Shown here in pieces: positions 35,002-43,360 of a stretch of DNA of 64,000 nucleotides. The stretch is from positions 186,001-250,000 of the forward strand of contig NZ_JNKF01000014.1 in NCBI RefSeq assembly GCF_000702825.1, given 5' to 3'. The translations under genes were made by a program, and so were the position numbers. Below the pieces are notes generated by a model, which saw only the letters and a program-made list of their open reading frames with translations, made no database searches and was not told the origin of the DNA. This DNA comes from Prevotella sp. P6B1 (GTDB lineage Bacteria > Bacteroidota > Bacteroidia > Bacteroidales > Bacteroidaceae). Every line of letters starts with the position of its first letter. Position 1 is the first letter of the stretch.

Positions 35002-36195
35002 ATGTATATGAGCAACATCTGTAAGACCGTGACCCTCCGCACACGGAAAATCAAAGGCGGAGAACAACTATCGTTCTATCTGGACTACTATCCGGGTTAT
35101 CGCGACGAGTCAACAATGAAGGTTATGCGCCACGAAAGCCTTGGTATCTACATCTATGCCAAGCCGAAGAACCAGCGCGAGAAGGACTACAACGACCGTA
35201 TGCGCGAGAAGGCCGAGGCCCTGCGCTGCCGTCGCTATGAGAGTATTGTCAACGAGCGCTACGACTTCTTCGACAAGGAGAAGATGAAGGGCAACTTCCT
35301 CGACTACTTCAAGGACAAGGCGTACAAGAAGAACACGAAGTGGGAGAATGTCTATCTCCATTTCAAACAGTTCTGCAATGGCAAGTGCCGCTTCGACGAG
35401 ATCAATGTGGACTTGTGCAACCGCTTCCGTGAGTATCTCCTGACAGCCCACCAACTCAAACATACCGAGCAGCTTCTGCACATCAATAGTGCTGCGGGCT
35501 ATTGGTCAACCTTCCGCGCCGTGCTCCACACGGCCTACCGCGAGCACAAGATTGTCGAGAATCCCAATGGCTTCCTGGAGCGCATCGACACCATCCCCAC
35601 GGAAAAGGAGCACCTGTCTCGTCAGGAATTGGTCAACCTTGCCAATACGCCATGCTCTTCACCTGTGCTAAAGAAAGCCTTCCTCTTTTCTTGTCTGACG
35701 GGTTTAAGAAAAAGTGACATCAAGCAGCTGACTTGGAACAAGATCCAGCCCTATGGTGACGGTTCTATGTACATCACCCTCCGCATGCAGAAGACGAAGG
35801 AACTGGTGAACAACCCCATCAGCAACGAGGCTCTGGAACTGATAGGCTATAATGATGGCGATGAGAACCGTAAACCGACAGACAAGGTCTTTGTCGGCTT
35901 CAACGACAGCCTCACCCAGGCCCCGTTGAAGAACTGGCTGAAGGAGGCTGGCATCACCAAGCACATAACCTATCACTGTAGCCGCCATACACTGGGTTCG
36001 CTACAGGTTGAGGCAGGCACCAGCGTCTATACCGTCCAGCATATTCTTGGCCACAAGAACGTCGCCACGACGCAGATCTATGCCGCCATGGCCGACTCCA
36101 GTAAGCGCGAGTCCGTTGACAAAATTACGCTGAAATCCGCGAAAATAGCCCAAATGAAGGTCGAAGAGGTTAAAAAGGCTTTACAGGAGTGTTAA
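35002..36195 (+). CDS. Tyrosine recombinase/integrase of element B
   Basis: Full integrase of 397 residues, likely responsible for insertion of element B into the BspA-like gene. Arm-binding domain ESLGIYIYAKPKNQREKDYND; core-binding domain to about 205; catalytic Arg in SCLTGLRKSDIKQL, HxxR in TYHCSRHTLGS, and GHKNVATTQIYAAM with the Tyr nucleophile. Closely resembles the element A integrase in domain order and motifs but is clearly different, consistent with a different target. G+C is higher than in element A. Confidence 0.93.
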   Translation: MYMSNICKTVTLRTRKIKGGEQLSFYLDYYPGYRDESTMKVMRHESLGIYIYAKPKNQREKDYNDRMREKAEALRCRRYESIVNERYDFFDKEKMKGNFLDYFKDKAYKKNTKWENVYLHFKQFCNGKCRFDEINVDLCNRFREYLLTAHQLKHTEQLLHINSAAGYWSTFRAVLHTAYREHKIVENPNGFLERIDTIPTEKEHLSRQELVNLANTPCSSPVLKKAFLFSCLTGLRKSDIKQLTWNKIQPYGDGSMYITLRMQKTKELVNNPISNEALELIGYNDGDENRKPTDKVFVGFNDSLTQAPLKNWLKEAGITKHITYHCSRHTLGSLQVEAGTSVYTVQHILGHKNVATTQIYAAMADSSKRESVDKITLKSAKIAQMKVEEVKKALQEC

Positions 36196-36242
36196 ATTTT
36201 GAAGAATAATTTTCAAAGGCATGGTTATTTGTGGTTTTTGAT

Positions 36243-36250
36243 TACCTTTG
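36243..36250 (+). promoter_or_regulatory. -7 box of the two-TM gene (element B)
   Basis: TACCTTTG, 38 bp before ATG 36289, in the same relative position as the box at 27743 in element A. Confidence 0.55.
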
Positions 36251-36288
36251 CCCGCAAATTTCAGGACAACAATTAAATTCAAGTAATT

Positions 36289-37266
36289 ATGTATCACAAA
36301 ACAGTTAGTATTTCAACTTCGACCGTTCTGCCTGCGGCATTCTTCGCAGCCATCAGTGCCGTGGCCTTGGTCGTGTCATTCATGGCTGCGTCATATCTCT
36401 ACGCAAGAAGCACGCTCATTCCATATGGCGTACTTCTTGCCTTGTCGTTCATTCTGCTCGAACTTATGATTGTGGTCTATTTCTCATTGCTTTCAGAGTT
36501 CTGCAGCAGCATCTTTGGCAAGAAGAAAGACATTCCTGTTCTGGACCAGGTCGATATTGTGCAAGCCGTTCCTGCACAACTGATAGATGTGCAGGCAAGT
36601 CCTGTCCCGCCAGATCCTGACAACATGGGCCAAACACAGCCAGTCAATGAGGAACAAACGGAAGAGTTGCAGGCTCCAGACCCAACAAGTGAGGAACGTG
36701 CTATCTCAACCGGTCATGAGTCTGCATCCACCGATGTCACAGTTCCAAATCCTGCCCAGTCAGAAGAAACGAACAGGAAAATTGTTGAGCTCATGAGTCT
36801 CAGTGCAGAAGAGCAACAGAAGAAAAGAGAGAAGTTCGCCCAAGACCGAAAGGAAATCATGCAGGAGTATATCTATTACTCGCTCGGCCCTCTGCTGGAC
36901 GAACAGGACATTCTTGCCGTATGGCTTGAATATGAGGGTTGGATAAGCAGCAGTACCTATCAGCCCAAGCCCAGACTCTGCAAGTGGAAGGAAAAGGTAA
37001 CCAGCCGCGACGTGCGCCATCTGACATGGAACATAGCCAAGCGCATGGGCATGGAGAACGGATATAAGAGCGAGACTTGTGGCCGTTTCGTGAAAGCCAT
37101 GTTCCCAGACCTGTGCGTCAAGCGTGACGGTTCACCTTGTACGGACAGCTACCTGTCGCAGAACCTACTGGAGGAAAAGCCCAATGACCTTATCAAGATT
37201 GACAAGCCTGAACCACATTCAATAGCTTTCCACTTCCGTAATATGGAAATGAAACAGGCTGTCTGA
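36289..37266 (+). CDS. Two-TM membrane protein of unknown function (element B)
   Basis: Counterpart of 27776-28684. Two N-terminal helices (AAFFAAISAVALVVSFMAAS and LLALSFILLELMIVVYFSLL), then a long Gln/Pro/Glu-rich linker (about 90-175) and a C-terminal domain (EYIYYSLGPLLDEQDILAVW, HLTWNIAKRMGMENGYKSET, FVKAMFPDLC). The C-terminal FVKxxFP block resembles VVKFFLKKR...FIKEVFPHQL of the element A protein, so they seem to be distant homologues. Function unknown. Confidence 0.55.
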   Translation: MYHKTVSISTSTVLPAAFFAAISAVALVVSFMAASYLYARSTLIPYGVLLALSFILLELMIVVYFSLLSEFCSSIFGKKKDIPVLDQVDIVQAVPAQLIDVQASPVPPDPDNMGQTQPVNEEQTEELQAPDPTSEERAISTGHESASTDVTVPNPAQSEETNRKIVELMSLSAEEQQKKREKFAQDRKEIMQEYIYYSLGPLLDEQDILAVWLEYEGWISSSTYQPKPRLCKWKEKVTSRDVRHLTWNIAKRMGMENGYKSETCGRFVKAMFPDLCVKRDGSPCTDSYLSQNLLEEKPNDLIKIDKPEPHSIAFHFRNMEMKQAV

Positions 37267-37291
37267 TCATCTTACAATACTGACTCTGCAC

Positions 37292-37330
37292 CGCCGTACA
37301 GATTCTTTGCTGGATCTGTGCGGCGATTTT
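37292..37330 (+). terminator. Terminator after the element B two-TM gene
   Basis: CGCCG-T-ACAGAT and ATCTGT-G-CGGCG pair around TTCTTTGCTGG, then ATTTTCT. The rest of the gap to 37533 holds no gene; a degenerate TTCCTTTG (about 37495) may be the -7 box for the next gene. Confidence 0.75.
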
Positions 37331-37533
37331 CTATGCCTATAAGTGAACCTGACTATTAGCATACCCGCCCCTCCCGCTGCAATAAACAACCATTCATAAC
37401 CAGAGGCGACCATAAAAAACCAGCGCCATCCACATTATACCATTATTATCTGTGCATGGTGCATCATAAACTTCATAACGCAATGATAATGCAGTTCCTT
37501 TGCAGCCGAGACACAAAGGTCTCATCGTATCAT

Positions 37534-37920
37534 ATGAAGAACGTCGAATTGACATTCAACGACCTTCCGCAGGTCGTTGCCGAGCTTCGGGATGAAGTCA
37601 TCGGCATGAAGGTACTGCTGTCTGACCTTCAGAAAGGACAAACACAGCAAAAGATACAGCGCGTGCGTCGCACGATGAACGTGGAAGAAGCGGCAGACTA
37701 TCTCCGCATGCCCCTGAACACCCTCTACATGAAGTTGCAGAAGGGCGAGGTGCCAGGATCGAAACCCGGCAAGCGTTGGGTCTTGTTCAATGACGAACTC
37801 GACAAGTGGTTGGAGGTGAAACGCAAGAATGCCGTACCCCTGACCACTGAGGAAGAGAATGATGCCATCCTTTCGTCCCATCGTCGTAAACCCAACAAGC
37901 GTGACTGGCAACATGTCTGA
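37534..37920 (+). CDS. Excisionase-like helix-turn-helix protein (element B)
   Basis: 128 residues from ATG 37534 (MKNVELTFNDLPQVVAELRDE). An N-terminal coiled coil is followed by a winged HTH_17 domain: TMNVEEAADYLRMPLNTLYM, GSKPGKRWVLFNDELDKWL. Counterpart of 28820-29176. I prefer this start because the upstream in-frame extension to 37456 reads through the promoter-like region. Likely a directionality factor or regulator of the following par/mob genes. Confidence 0.75.
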   Translation: MKNVELTFNDLPQVVAELRDEVIGMKVLLSDLQKGQTQQKIQRVRRTMNVEEAADYLRMPLNTLYMKLQKGEVPGSKPGKRWVLFNDELDKWLEVKRKNAVPLTTEEENDAILSSHRRKPNKRDWQHV

Positions 37921-38240
37921 CATGACTGAGTGTACAATGTATAGGGTGTATCAGTTGTATGCAATGAAGACAATGGCAACAATGTCCACAACGTATCTGG
38001 TTTCTGTATTGGCTACAGCGTATGTGTATATAATGTTTATACTGGCTACAGTATATACAACGGTTACAATGTCTGCAATGTATATGTTGTCTGCAATGAA
38101 GACAATGTATACAGAGTATTCAATGAATACAATGAACACAGGAAATACAATGTCTATAGCGTACAAACTGTATTCACGATATACAGAGTATACAAGGTCT
38201 ATAATGGCTAAAATGTACACAATGTATTTAATTTAAACAA
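37921..38240 (+). repeat. Degenerate ACAATGTATA iteron-like array upstream of parA
   Basis: About 320 bp almost wholly built from short variants of ACAATG, GCAATG and TGTATAC, with CAATGAAGACAATG occurring twice (about 37966 and 38095) and TGTCTGCAATG twice. At least eight ACAATG and three or more GCAATG are visible. The array ends just before the ParA start. Open frames on both strands are a by-product of the repeat. Best guess: a partition centromere-like site or a replication/transfer origin. Confidence 0.72.
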
Positions 38241-38247
38241 CAAGATT

Positions 38248-38895
38248 ATGAGTATAATCATCTTATTCACCAACATCAAAGGAGGCGTAGGAAAGACCTC
38301 CTGTTGTGCGCTCTTTGCGCAGTATTTGTGTGAGAATGGTTATCCCGTGAAGGTTCTGGATGCAGACATTCAGGCATCCTTGTCCCGTCACAGGGAGAGG
38401 GAATTGGCTGCCAACCCAGATGCGGTTATCCCATGGGAAGTGAGTACTGTTGATACGACGGACCGCCAGAGCCTGCAGTCATCCATTGAGGAGGCGATGC
38501 AGTTCGACGGTGTTGTCCTCTTTGACATGCCGGGAACCCTCAATGCCGCCAACCTCGACCTGCTGTACAAGGCGGCAGACCTCGCCGTGGTGCCTATCTC
38601 CTACGACTTCGACACCATCGATGCCACTGGTATCTTCATTAAAGTAATCAAGCGTGTGAAGGACATCCAACTTGTATTCCTGCCCAACCGAATCAACACG
38701 ACCGAGAACCGTGCCGACGATATGAAGCAGCGCGAAGAGACGGTAAAAATTCTTGGCAGGATAGGCAGGGTTACACCGAGGATCAAGCAGAGTGTTGTCA
38801 TCAAGCGTTACTCAACCATTTACGCACTTGACAAGTACCAGAAGGCTGCGGTTGAGCACGCTTTTAACGCTATTGTCGAACATATTAAACTGTAA
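38248..38895 (+). CDS. ParA family ATPase
   Basis: Deviant Walker A NIKGGVGKTSCCALFAQYL at the N-terminus, Walker A' VLDADIQASLSRHR, and FDMPGTLN. 215 residues, the short plasmid ParA/TraA type without an N-terminal DNA-binding domain. Preceded by the repeat array and followed 5 bp later by a small ribbon-helix-helix-like protein. This is the arrangement of a type Ib partition system or the TraA/TraB pair of Bacteroides conjugative elements. It may hold the excised element in dividing cells or act in transfer. Confidence 0.88.
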   Translation: MSIIILFTNIKGGVGKTSCCALFAQYLCENGYPVKVLDADIQASLSRHRERELAANPDAVIPWEVSTVDTTDRQSLQSSIEEAMQFDGVVLFDMPGTLNAANLDLLYKAADLAVVPISYDFDTIDATGIFIKVIKRVKDIQLVFLPNRINTTENRADDMKQREETVKILGRIGRVTPRIKQSVVIKRYSTIYALDKYQKAAVEHAFNAIVEHIKL

Positions 38896-38900
38896 CGGAT

Positions 38901-39230
38901 ATGAGCGAGCAGACGTTTCCACTTGGTGATTTCAATGACCTCGAAAGCAGTGTCAGGAACATCACCCAGCAATCGAAGCCTCAGAAGCAGCAGGCGAAAC
39001 CTCAGGAGCAGCAGATGCCCAAGGATGCCGACGCCAGCAAGCGGGACTGGATGCATTTCACGTTTATCTGTAGCATAGAGATTGTGGATAAGGTGAAGGC
39101 TATTGCACACAAGGAAGGTTTCTCAATTCGTGATGTCGTGGAGAAGTATCTGAAGGACGGTATCGCCCGCTACGAACAGAAGCACGGCGCAGTCACTAAA
39201 CAGCGGAGGGACATCGATGAAATCCTGTAA
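38901..39230 (+). CDS. Small ParA partner, DUF3408/ribbon-helix-helix-like
   Basis: 109 residues: a Gln/Lys/Pro-rich N-terminus (SKPQKQQAKPQEQQMP) and a C-terminal domain KRDWMHFTFICSIEIVDKVK, FSIRDVVEKYLKDGIARYEQ that looks like a ribbon-helix-helix. Basic and likely DNA-binding. By position it is the centromere-binding partner of ParA and might bind the repeat array at 37921-38240. Low similarity to any named family that I can recall, apart from DUF3408. Confidence 0.6.
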   Translation: MSEQTFPLGDFNDLESSVRNITQQSKPQKQQAKPQEQQMPKDADASKRDWMHFTFICSIEIVDKVKAIAHKEGFSIRDVVEKYLKDGIARYEQKHGAVTKQRRDIDEIL

Positions 39231-39321
39231 TCACGGCCAAGCAAACAGGACGTTCCCAACGGTCTGGGACACTCTTGTCGTACAGACAATGCCGGTAGAA
39301 ACCGAAACTTGCCTTAAGATA

Positions 39322-39386
39322 TGCCAGTTGGAGTTTCGTGCTACCAAAATCGCTATGGCTCTTTTGGCAGACGAACCGAACTGGCA
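39322..39386 (+). promoter_or_regulatory. Nested inverted repeat upstream of mob operon (candidate oriT, element B)
   Basis: TGCCAGTT/AACTGGCA (39322/39379), TTCGT/ACGAA (39335/39371) and CCAAAA/TTTTGG (39344/39362) are nested and perfect, with a 12-nt loop. The interval 39231-39449 has no convincing gene and directly precedes the relaxosome genes, so an oriT is the natural reading. Confidence 0.55.
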
Positions 39387-39449
39387 ATGCTCGCAGGCTC
39401 TCATTGGGGGAGGCGTTCGCTGGCTCACACCTTTAATAAATGTATACTT

Positions 39450-40175
39450 ATGACAGTAGACAGAAACGAAATAGTGATATTCCAAGGCTCGCAGCTCATA
39501 GAGAAGACGAGACCTGAGAAGGGCTTCTTCATCAAGTCGAAGAAGCGGTACCTGTCGCCCAAGGACGGCAGGGAACACAGCAAGTTCTCATGGGAACCCG
39601 TAACGGTCGGTGACCTATGGGTGGATGAGACTGACAGGAAATGCCAGATGCACTTTGTCGTCTATCGGAGTAGTGGCAGCATCGAACAGGTTGACCAGCC
39701 TATCAGCCGACAGAGTTACACGTTGTTTGGCAGTTACAAGCTGGATGCCCATCGCGTGGACCTGATCGACAAGGTGCTGCGTAAGAATCGGACGGGACTG
39801 CGCATCCGCAAGTGGACTGCCACAGAGATGCTGCACCTGAAAGTGACGAAACGACTGATGGATGAACTTCTCGGGAATGCGGAAAAATGCGGACAGAATC
39901 TTTCGCAGTATTGTACGACGCTCCTGAGCGGCAAGCATCCCCGAGCAGCGTTTACCGACGAAGAACTGGACCTGCTCAGGAACCTGAAGAAGTCACGTGG
40001 CGACGTACTACTCCAGTTCAATGCAATGGTGGCAGAGTTTGCACATAAGCCGGACGAAGAACGTTTCAGGGCTGTCATCCACGGCAAGAGTTTTGACTGG
40101 TGGCGCAATCACCTTATTACTGCCCTGGAGTTCTTCGACAGAATGAGGGACAGGACGTTAAACATGGGAGGTTAG
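39450..40175 (+). CDS. Mobilization accessory protein (MobC-like C-terminus)
   Basis: 241 residues from ATG 39450 (MTVDRNEIVIFQGSQLIEK). The N-terminal half is unassigned. The C-terminal half (LHLKVTKRLMDELLGNAEKC, GQNLSQYCTTLLSGKHP, then DLLRNLKKSRGDVLLQFNAM) resembles the ribbon-helix-helix plus MobC domain of relaxosome proteins. It lies 3 bp upstream of the relaxase and would help melt or bind oriT. An upstream in-frame extension to 39321 runs through the nested hairpin and is rejected. Confidence 0.65.
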   Translation: MTVDRNEIVIFQGSQLIEKTRPEKGFFIKSKKRYLSPKDGREHSKFSWEPVTVGDLWVDETDRKCQMHFVVYRSSGSIEQVDQPISRQSYTLFGSYKLDAHRVDLIDKVLRKNRTGLRIRKWTATEMLHLKVTKRLMDELLGNAEKCGQNLSQYCTTLLSGKHPRAAFTDEELDLLRNLKKSRGDVLLQFNAMVAEFAHKPDEERFRAVIHGKSFDWWRNHLITALEFFDRMRDRTLNMGG

Positions 40176-40178
40176 CGT

Positions 40179-41711
40179 ATGGTCATCAAGATGGACACGA
40201 TAGGCGGGGCGCATGCCGCCAACGCCATCAACTATGTGCTCGACAAGGAGAAGGCAAGGAAGGAGGACAAGCCCGTCTTCCTCGCCGCCAACAATATTGA
40301 ACTGAATCCGATGACGGGTAAGCCGTACTCGCCCGTGGAGGTGCTGATGGACATGCAGCTGCTGCAGGCGGCATCCAGACACAGGGCAGAAAAGCCGTTC
40401 TGGCGCATCGAGCTGTGTCCGCCGCCGGAGGTCTGTCAGGACTGGACGATGGAGCAGTGGGACAAGTTCTGTAAGGACTGTGTGGAGGTACTGGACGCTA
40501 CCCACTTCAAATGGGAGCCGGTGAAGGCCAAGGACGGCAGGCCAGTCATCGACAAGAGGACGGGACTGCCCAAGGTGAAGTTGAGCGGCAAACACACTAT
40601 GCTGGCCAACAGCCAGTATGTAGCCACTATACACTTTGACACCGGCAAGCCGCATGTACACATTGTGGCCAACCGCCTGACGATGGACGGCGAGATGCAG
40701 GACACGCACAAATGCAAGGAGCGGGCGAAGATGGCGGCTGACATCATCGCGATGAAATACGGGTGGACGAAGGCCGAGGAGAGGGAGAACAAGCGGATGG
40801 AGCGGATTCACGATGCTGCAATGAAGGTGCTGAAGGGAATGGACAAGTGGGACATCGAAGCGTACTTTGCCGGGATGCGCAGGAACGGGTTCGAAGTGGA
40901 GCCGACGTACGACTCGAAGGGCATTTGCCGGGGCTACTCCGTTGGCGAAAAGTTGTATGACCTCGATGGGAACTATTCCAGTACGGTGATGTACAAGGCT
41001 TCGGCTAAAGGGTTCGGGCATGGGCGCGACCTGACGGTTTCCAAGCTGTTCGGCACTTGGCAGAAGCAGCATCCTGAGCAGGAAGAGGCGCGGACGGAGA
41101 GCTATCGTTGGCAGCAGAATCGGCAGGAAGAGGTGATTCCGCAGAAGCCGTCGAGGTCCTCGCAGTCAGATGATGACGATGCATATCTGCGACTATTGAG
41201 GATTAAGGAGGCGGCAGAGAGGAAGAACGCTGAGAAACCGGTAGTTCCGACGCCCGTGAAGCAGACGGAGCCTGCTCCCCGTAAGTCCACGGAGGCCGAG
41301 AGTGACCGTCGGACAGCCGTCTGGCTTGCGCTGAATGCCATCAAGCGCTTTGTGAAGAGTCCGTTCAGGACGGAGTTTAGCCCGCTTGATAAGGAGGACA
41401 TCCTGCCAGAAGGCATCGTGGCTAAGGCTATCGATATGGGAGAGCGCGAAGGTTCTTCGTTCAGTGAGGAGAACCTGAAGAGTGCTGCAATGGAACTGCT
41501 TGATCAATTTGAATGTAGTGCCGAACGTGCGGGTGAAGCAGTCGAAGCTATGCTTGATGTCGTTGCGAACCTTGCCCTGCCGGAAACTCAGCCGTCCCTT
41601 GGAGGCGGTCAGAGCAATAACAACCTACCGAAGAAGAAGGACGAGGAATGGTATTGGTGGAAGAAGAACGGGTTTATCAGACAACAGAATAATAGAGGAC
41701 GAAAAAGATAA
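40179..41711 (+). CDS. Relaxase/mobilization nuclease (MobP/VirD2-like)
   Basis: Relaxase of the Bacteroides mobilizable-element type. The N-terminus GGAHAANAINYVLDKEKAR contains the conserved early block with a likely catalytic Tyr. The histidine motif is HFDTGKPHVHIVANR (about 150-165), coordinating the metal. The C-terminal 200 residues are low-complexity and charged, ending in a tryptophan-rich tail (EEWYWWKKNGF). 510 residues. With the accessory gene upstream and the TM protein downstream it forms a mob operon. Differs in class from the MobV relaxase of element A, so each element carries its own transfer initiator. Confidence 0.88.
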   Translation: MVIKMDTIGGAHAANAINYVLDKEKARKEDKPVFLAANNIELNPMTGKPYSPVEVLMDMQLLQAASRHRAEKPFWRIELCPPPEVCQDWTMEQWDKFCKDCVEVLDATHFKWEPVKAKDGRPVIDKRTGLPKVKLSGKHTMLANSQYVATIHFDTGKPHVHIVANRLTMDGEMQDTHKCKERAKMAADIIAMKYGWTKAEERENKRMERIHDAAMKVLKGMDKWDIEAYFAGMRRNGFEVEPTYDSKGICRGYSVGEKLYDLDGNYSSTVMYKASAKGFGHGRDLTVSKLFGTWQKQHPEQEEARTESYRWQQNRQEEVIPQKPSRSSQSDDDDAYLRLLRIKEAAERKNAEKPVVPTPVKQTEPAPRKSTEAESDRRTAVWLALNAIKRFVKSPFRTEFSPLDKEDILPEGIVAKAIDMGEREGSSFSEENLKSAAMELLDQFECSAERAGEAVEAMLDVVANLALPETQPSLGGGQSNNNLPKKKDEEWYWWKKNGFIRQQNNRGRKR

Positions 41712-41720
41712 GTTAAATTT

Positions 41721-42524
41721 ATGTCTAAAGATTATCGAAGCATGCTTCCCTCTGGCGATAGTCAGATACAGGGAGGCAACAGTGAGACTGGGGGACGGCA
41801 GGAAAGCCCCCGAAAGCAGGAGAAGCCGCATACTATCCTGCAAGTTGTTAACAAGTTGAAGGAGCTTTTCTGTGGTGGTCATAAACGTGCGACGCTCTAT
41901 GACCAGAAGGAGTATGAACGTGGCGTAAAGGCCGTGATGAAAGGGAAGTTTCTTGTGAAATCAACCCACGAGGCCATTGAAATGCTCATAGATCAGCAGA
42001 CGCTCTTGGGCAGTATTCCACTTGATGCGATGAGGAACAACAGCAGCAAACTTGTCAACCAGGACATGGACGTTGTGCCGTTGGAAGAGATGAACTTATA
42101 TGCGGGATGCATCCTGCGGCAAGTGGCTGAGAACATGCACGACTCGAAACTCATGAGCCGCTATGTCGAAGAACTGACGAAGAAAGACCGCGAGAAATGG
42201 CAGCAGTCTCAGGTTTGCATGGCAATGATGAAGGGTGGCGAGACTGTCTGCGAGTATATCGAGGCAAATGCTGAGGAACACCTTATCCGTCTGTCCTCGC
42301 GCATGGAGTGGTTCCCCATTGCCTACCATCTGGCAGACAAGGTGGCACTGATTGTCTTTCCAGTCCTTGCCTATTACACAGGCAAGTACCACCTGAACGA
42401 TACCATGACATTCCTGTGGGCGATGGCCTTTATGCCAATCTTTGTCTTGTCGGCCATTTGGGCCATCAATGAGTTGGCGGCGTACTTGGAACGCAGAAAG
42501 AAGAAGCCGAAGTCACGCCGATAG
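41721..42524 (+). CDS. Mobilization-associated membrane protein of unknown function
   Basis: 267 residues, hydrophilic N-terminal 200 and two C-terminal TM segments (ADKVALIVFPVLAYYTGK, MTFLWAMAFMPIFVLSAIWA), ending in a basic tail RRKKKPKSRR. It starts 9 bp after the relaxase and ends before a strong terminator, so it is the last gene of the mob operon. It might link the relaxosome to the membrane; no family recognised. Confidence 0.6.
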   Translation: MSKDYRSMLPSGDSQIQGGNSETGGRQESPRKQEKPHTILQVVNKLKELFCGGHKRATLYDQKEYERGVKAVMKGKFLVKSTHEAIEMLIDQQTLLGSIPLDAMRNNSSKLVNQDMDVVPLEEMNLYAGCILRQVAENMHDSKLMSRYVEELTKKDREKWQQSQVCMAMMKGGETVCEYIEANAEEHLIRLSSRMEWFPIAYHLADKVALIVFPVLAYYTGKYHLNDTMTFLWAMAFMPIFVLSAIWAINELAAYLERRKKKPKSRR

Positions 42525-42551
42525 GGTCCATCTACCTAAATCCTCTGTAAA

Positions 42552-42585
42552 GAAACGAGAGGCAAAGCCAGCCTCTCGTTTCTTC
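42552..42585 (+). terminator. Terminator of the element B mob operon
   Basis: GAAACGAGAGGC and GCCTCTCGTTTC are perfect 12-bp arms with a 7-nt loop, followed by TTCTATAT. Confidence 0.9.
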
Positions 42586-42678
42586 TATATATCCAGACTT
42601 ATTGTTCAAAAAAGGCTCTTTGTTCACGAAAAATGAACGCGCATTGTATGTTGAACATGAAATCAGCCCCAATTATCA

Positions 42679-43281
42679 TTATTTCTTAGTAATTCCACCA
42701 ACGACATCATCATTTTCGATGCTATGCTCGGTTTTCTTGACGTTGGCTTTAAGAGACCCGAAGCGCCAAGTGACGGAGATACTGAACGAACGGGCACGAT
42801 TCCACGACTTCTGATAATCGCGATAGTCACCATTGACGGTCTCGGCCTCTGATGTCCAGTAATTGTTGAATGGGGCGTTAGCACCAAGGCGCACCGTCAG
42901 GCGGTCATCCTTGAGGAACGAGCGTTGCAGGGAGAAGTAGTAACCATAATAGGAATGTTGCATGTAGTAGATGCCTGAGGGACTATGGCCAACCTTGCCG
43001 TATGTGACTGCATAGAATAGCAACTTCCAAGGTAGCTTTTGAGAGAGGTTCGCATAGAAGTTGTCAGACCACCCAAAGGTGCGATAGCCAAGGTTGGGGT
43101 TCTCGTTGTGCTCGTAATGCAGATTATTGTTGATGACAATCGTCGTACCATTGAATGGCTTCCACTGTATGTATTGCTCTATCGAGAATCGACGATAGCG
43201 AAGAATGTTATCGTATGTGTTATAACGGATGTCGTTTTTAGCGGTCTGGACGGAGCTGATGCCGCAGGAGCGGGCTATAGG
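42679..43281 (-). pseudogene. Outer membrane beta-barrel protein, C-terminal fragment
   Basis: The C-terminal 200 residues of a TonB receptor-like/OMP beta-barrel family protein: alternating aromatic strands (FSIEQYIQWKPFNGTTIVIN, YYMQHSYYGYYFSLQRSFL) and a near-terminal barrel strand ARSFSISVTWRFG followed by a short charged tail. There is no signal peptide or plug, and the frame upstream runs into the AbiE control region. A further piece of the same kind of protein, also on the minus strand, lies beyond the abiE operon (45006-45121). This suggests that the operon interrupted the gene. Confidence 0.72.
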
Positions 43282-43311
43282 TTGTTTTTTTATCACTTTT
43301 TTAAGAAAAAA

Positions 43312-43351
43312 TTTGGTTTTGCCACAAATTTGCTGTAAATTTGTGGCAAAA
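43312..43351 (+). promoter_or_regulatory. abiE promoter embedded in a perfect 15-bp inverted repeat
   Basis: TTTTGCCACAAATTT (43317-43331) and AAATTTGTGGCAAAA (43337-43351), spacer 5 bp. TTTG (43312-43315), 20 bp, TAAATTTG (43336-43343) forms a consensus promoter whose -7 box lies in the right arm. This is the expected layout for autorepression by the antitoxin. Confidence 0.85.
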
Positions 43352-43360
43352 TTCGTTATC

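Noticed and set aside
37859-38236. 125-aa plus-strand and 89-aa minus-strand frames in the ACAATGTATA array
   Set aside because: Low-complexity Tyr/Met/Thr or Val/Ile/Tyr peptides produced by the repeat; no domain, and both strands are open simply because of repeat composition.
39217-39453. 78-aa frame between the ParA partner and the mob genes
   Set aside because: Overlaps the end of 38901-39230 and the nested hairpin; no family resemblance. Read as the oriT region instead.
43229-43360. Long N-terminal extension of the AbiEi antitoxin
   Set aside because: Would run through the promoter and the perfect inverted repeat; ATG 43361 is the family start.
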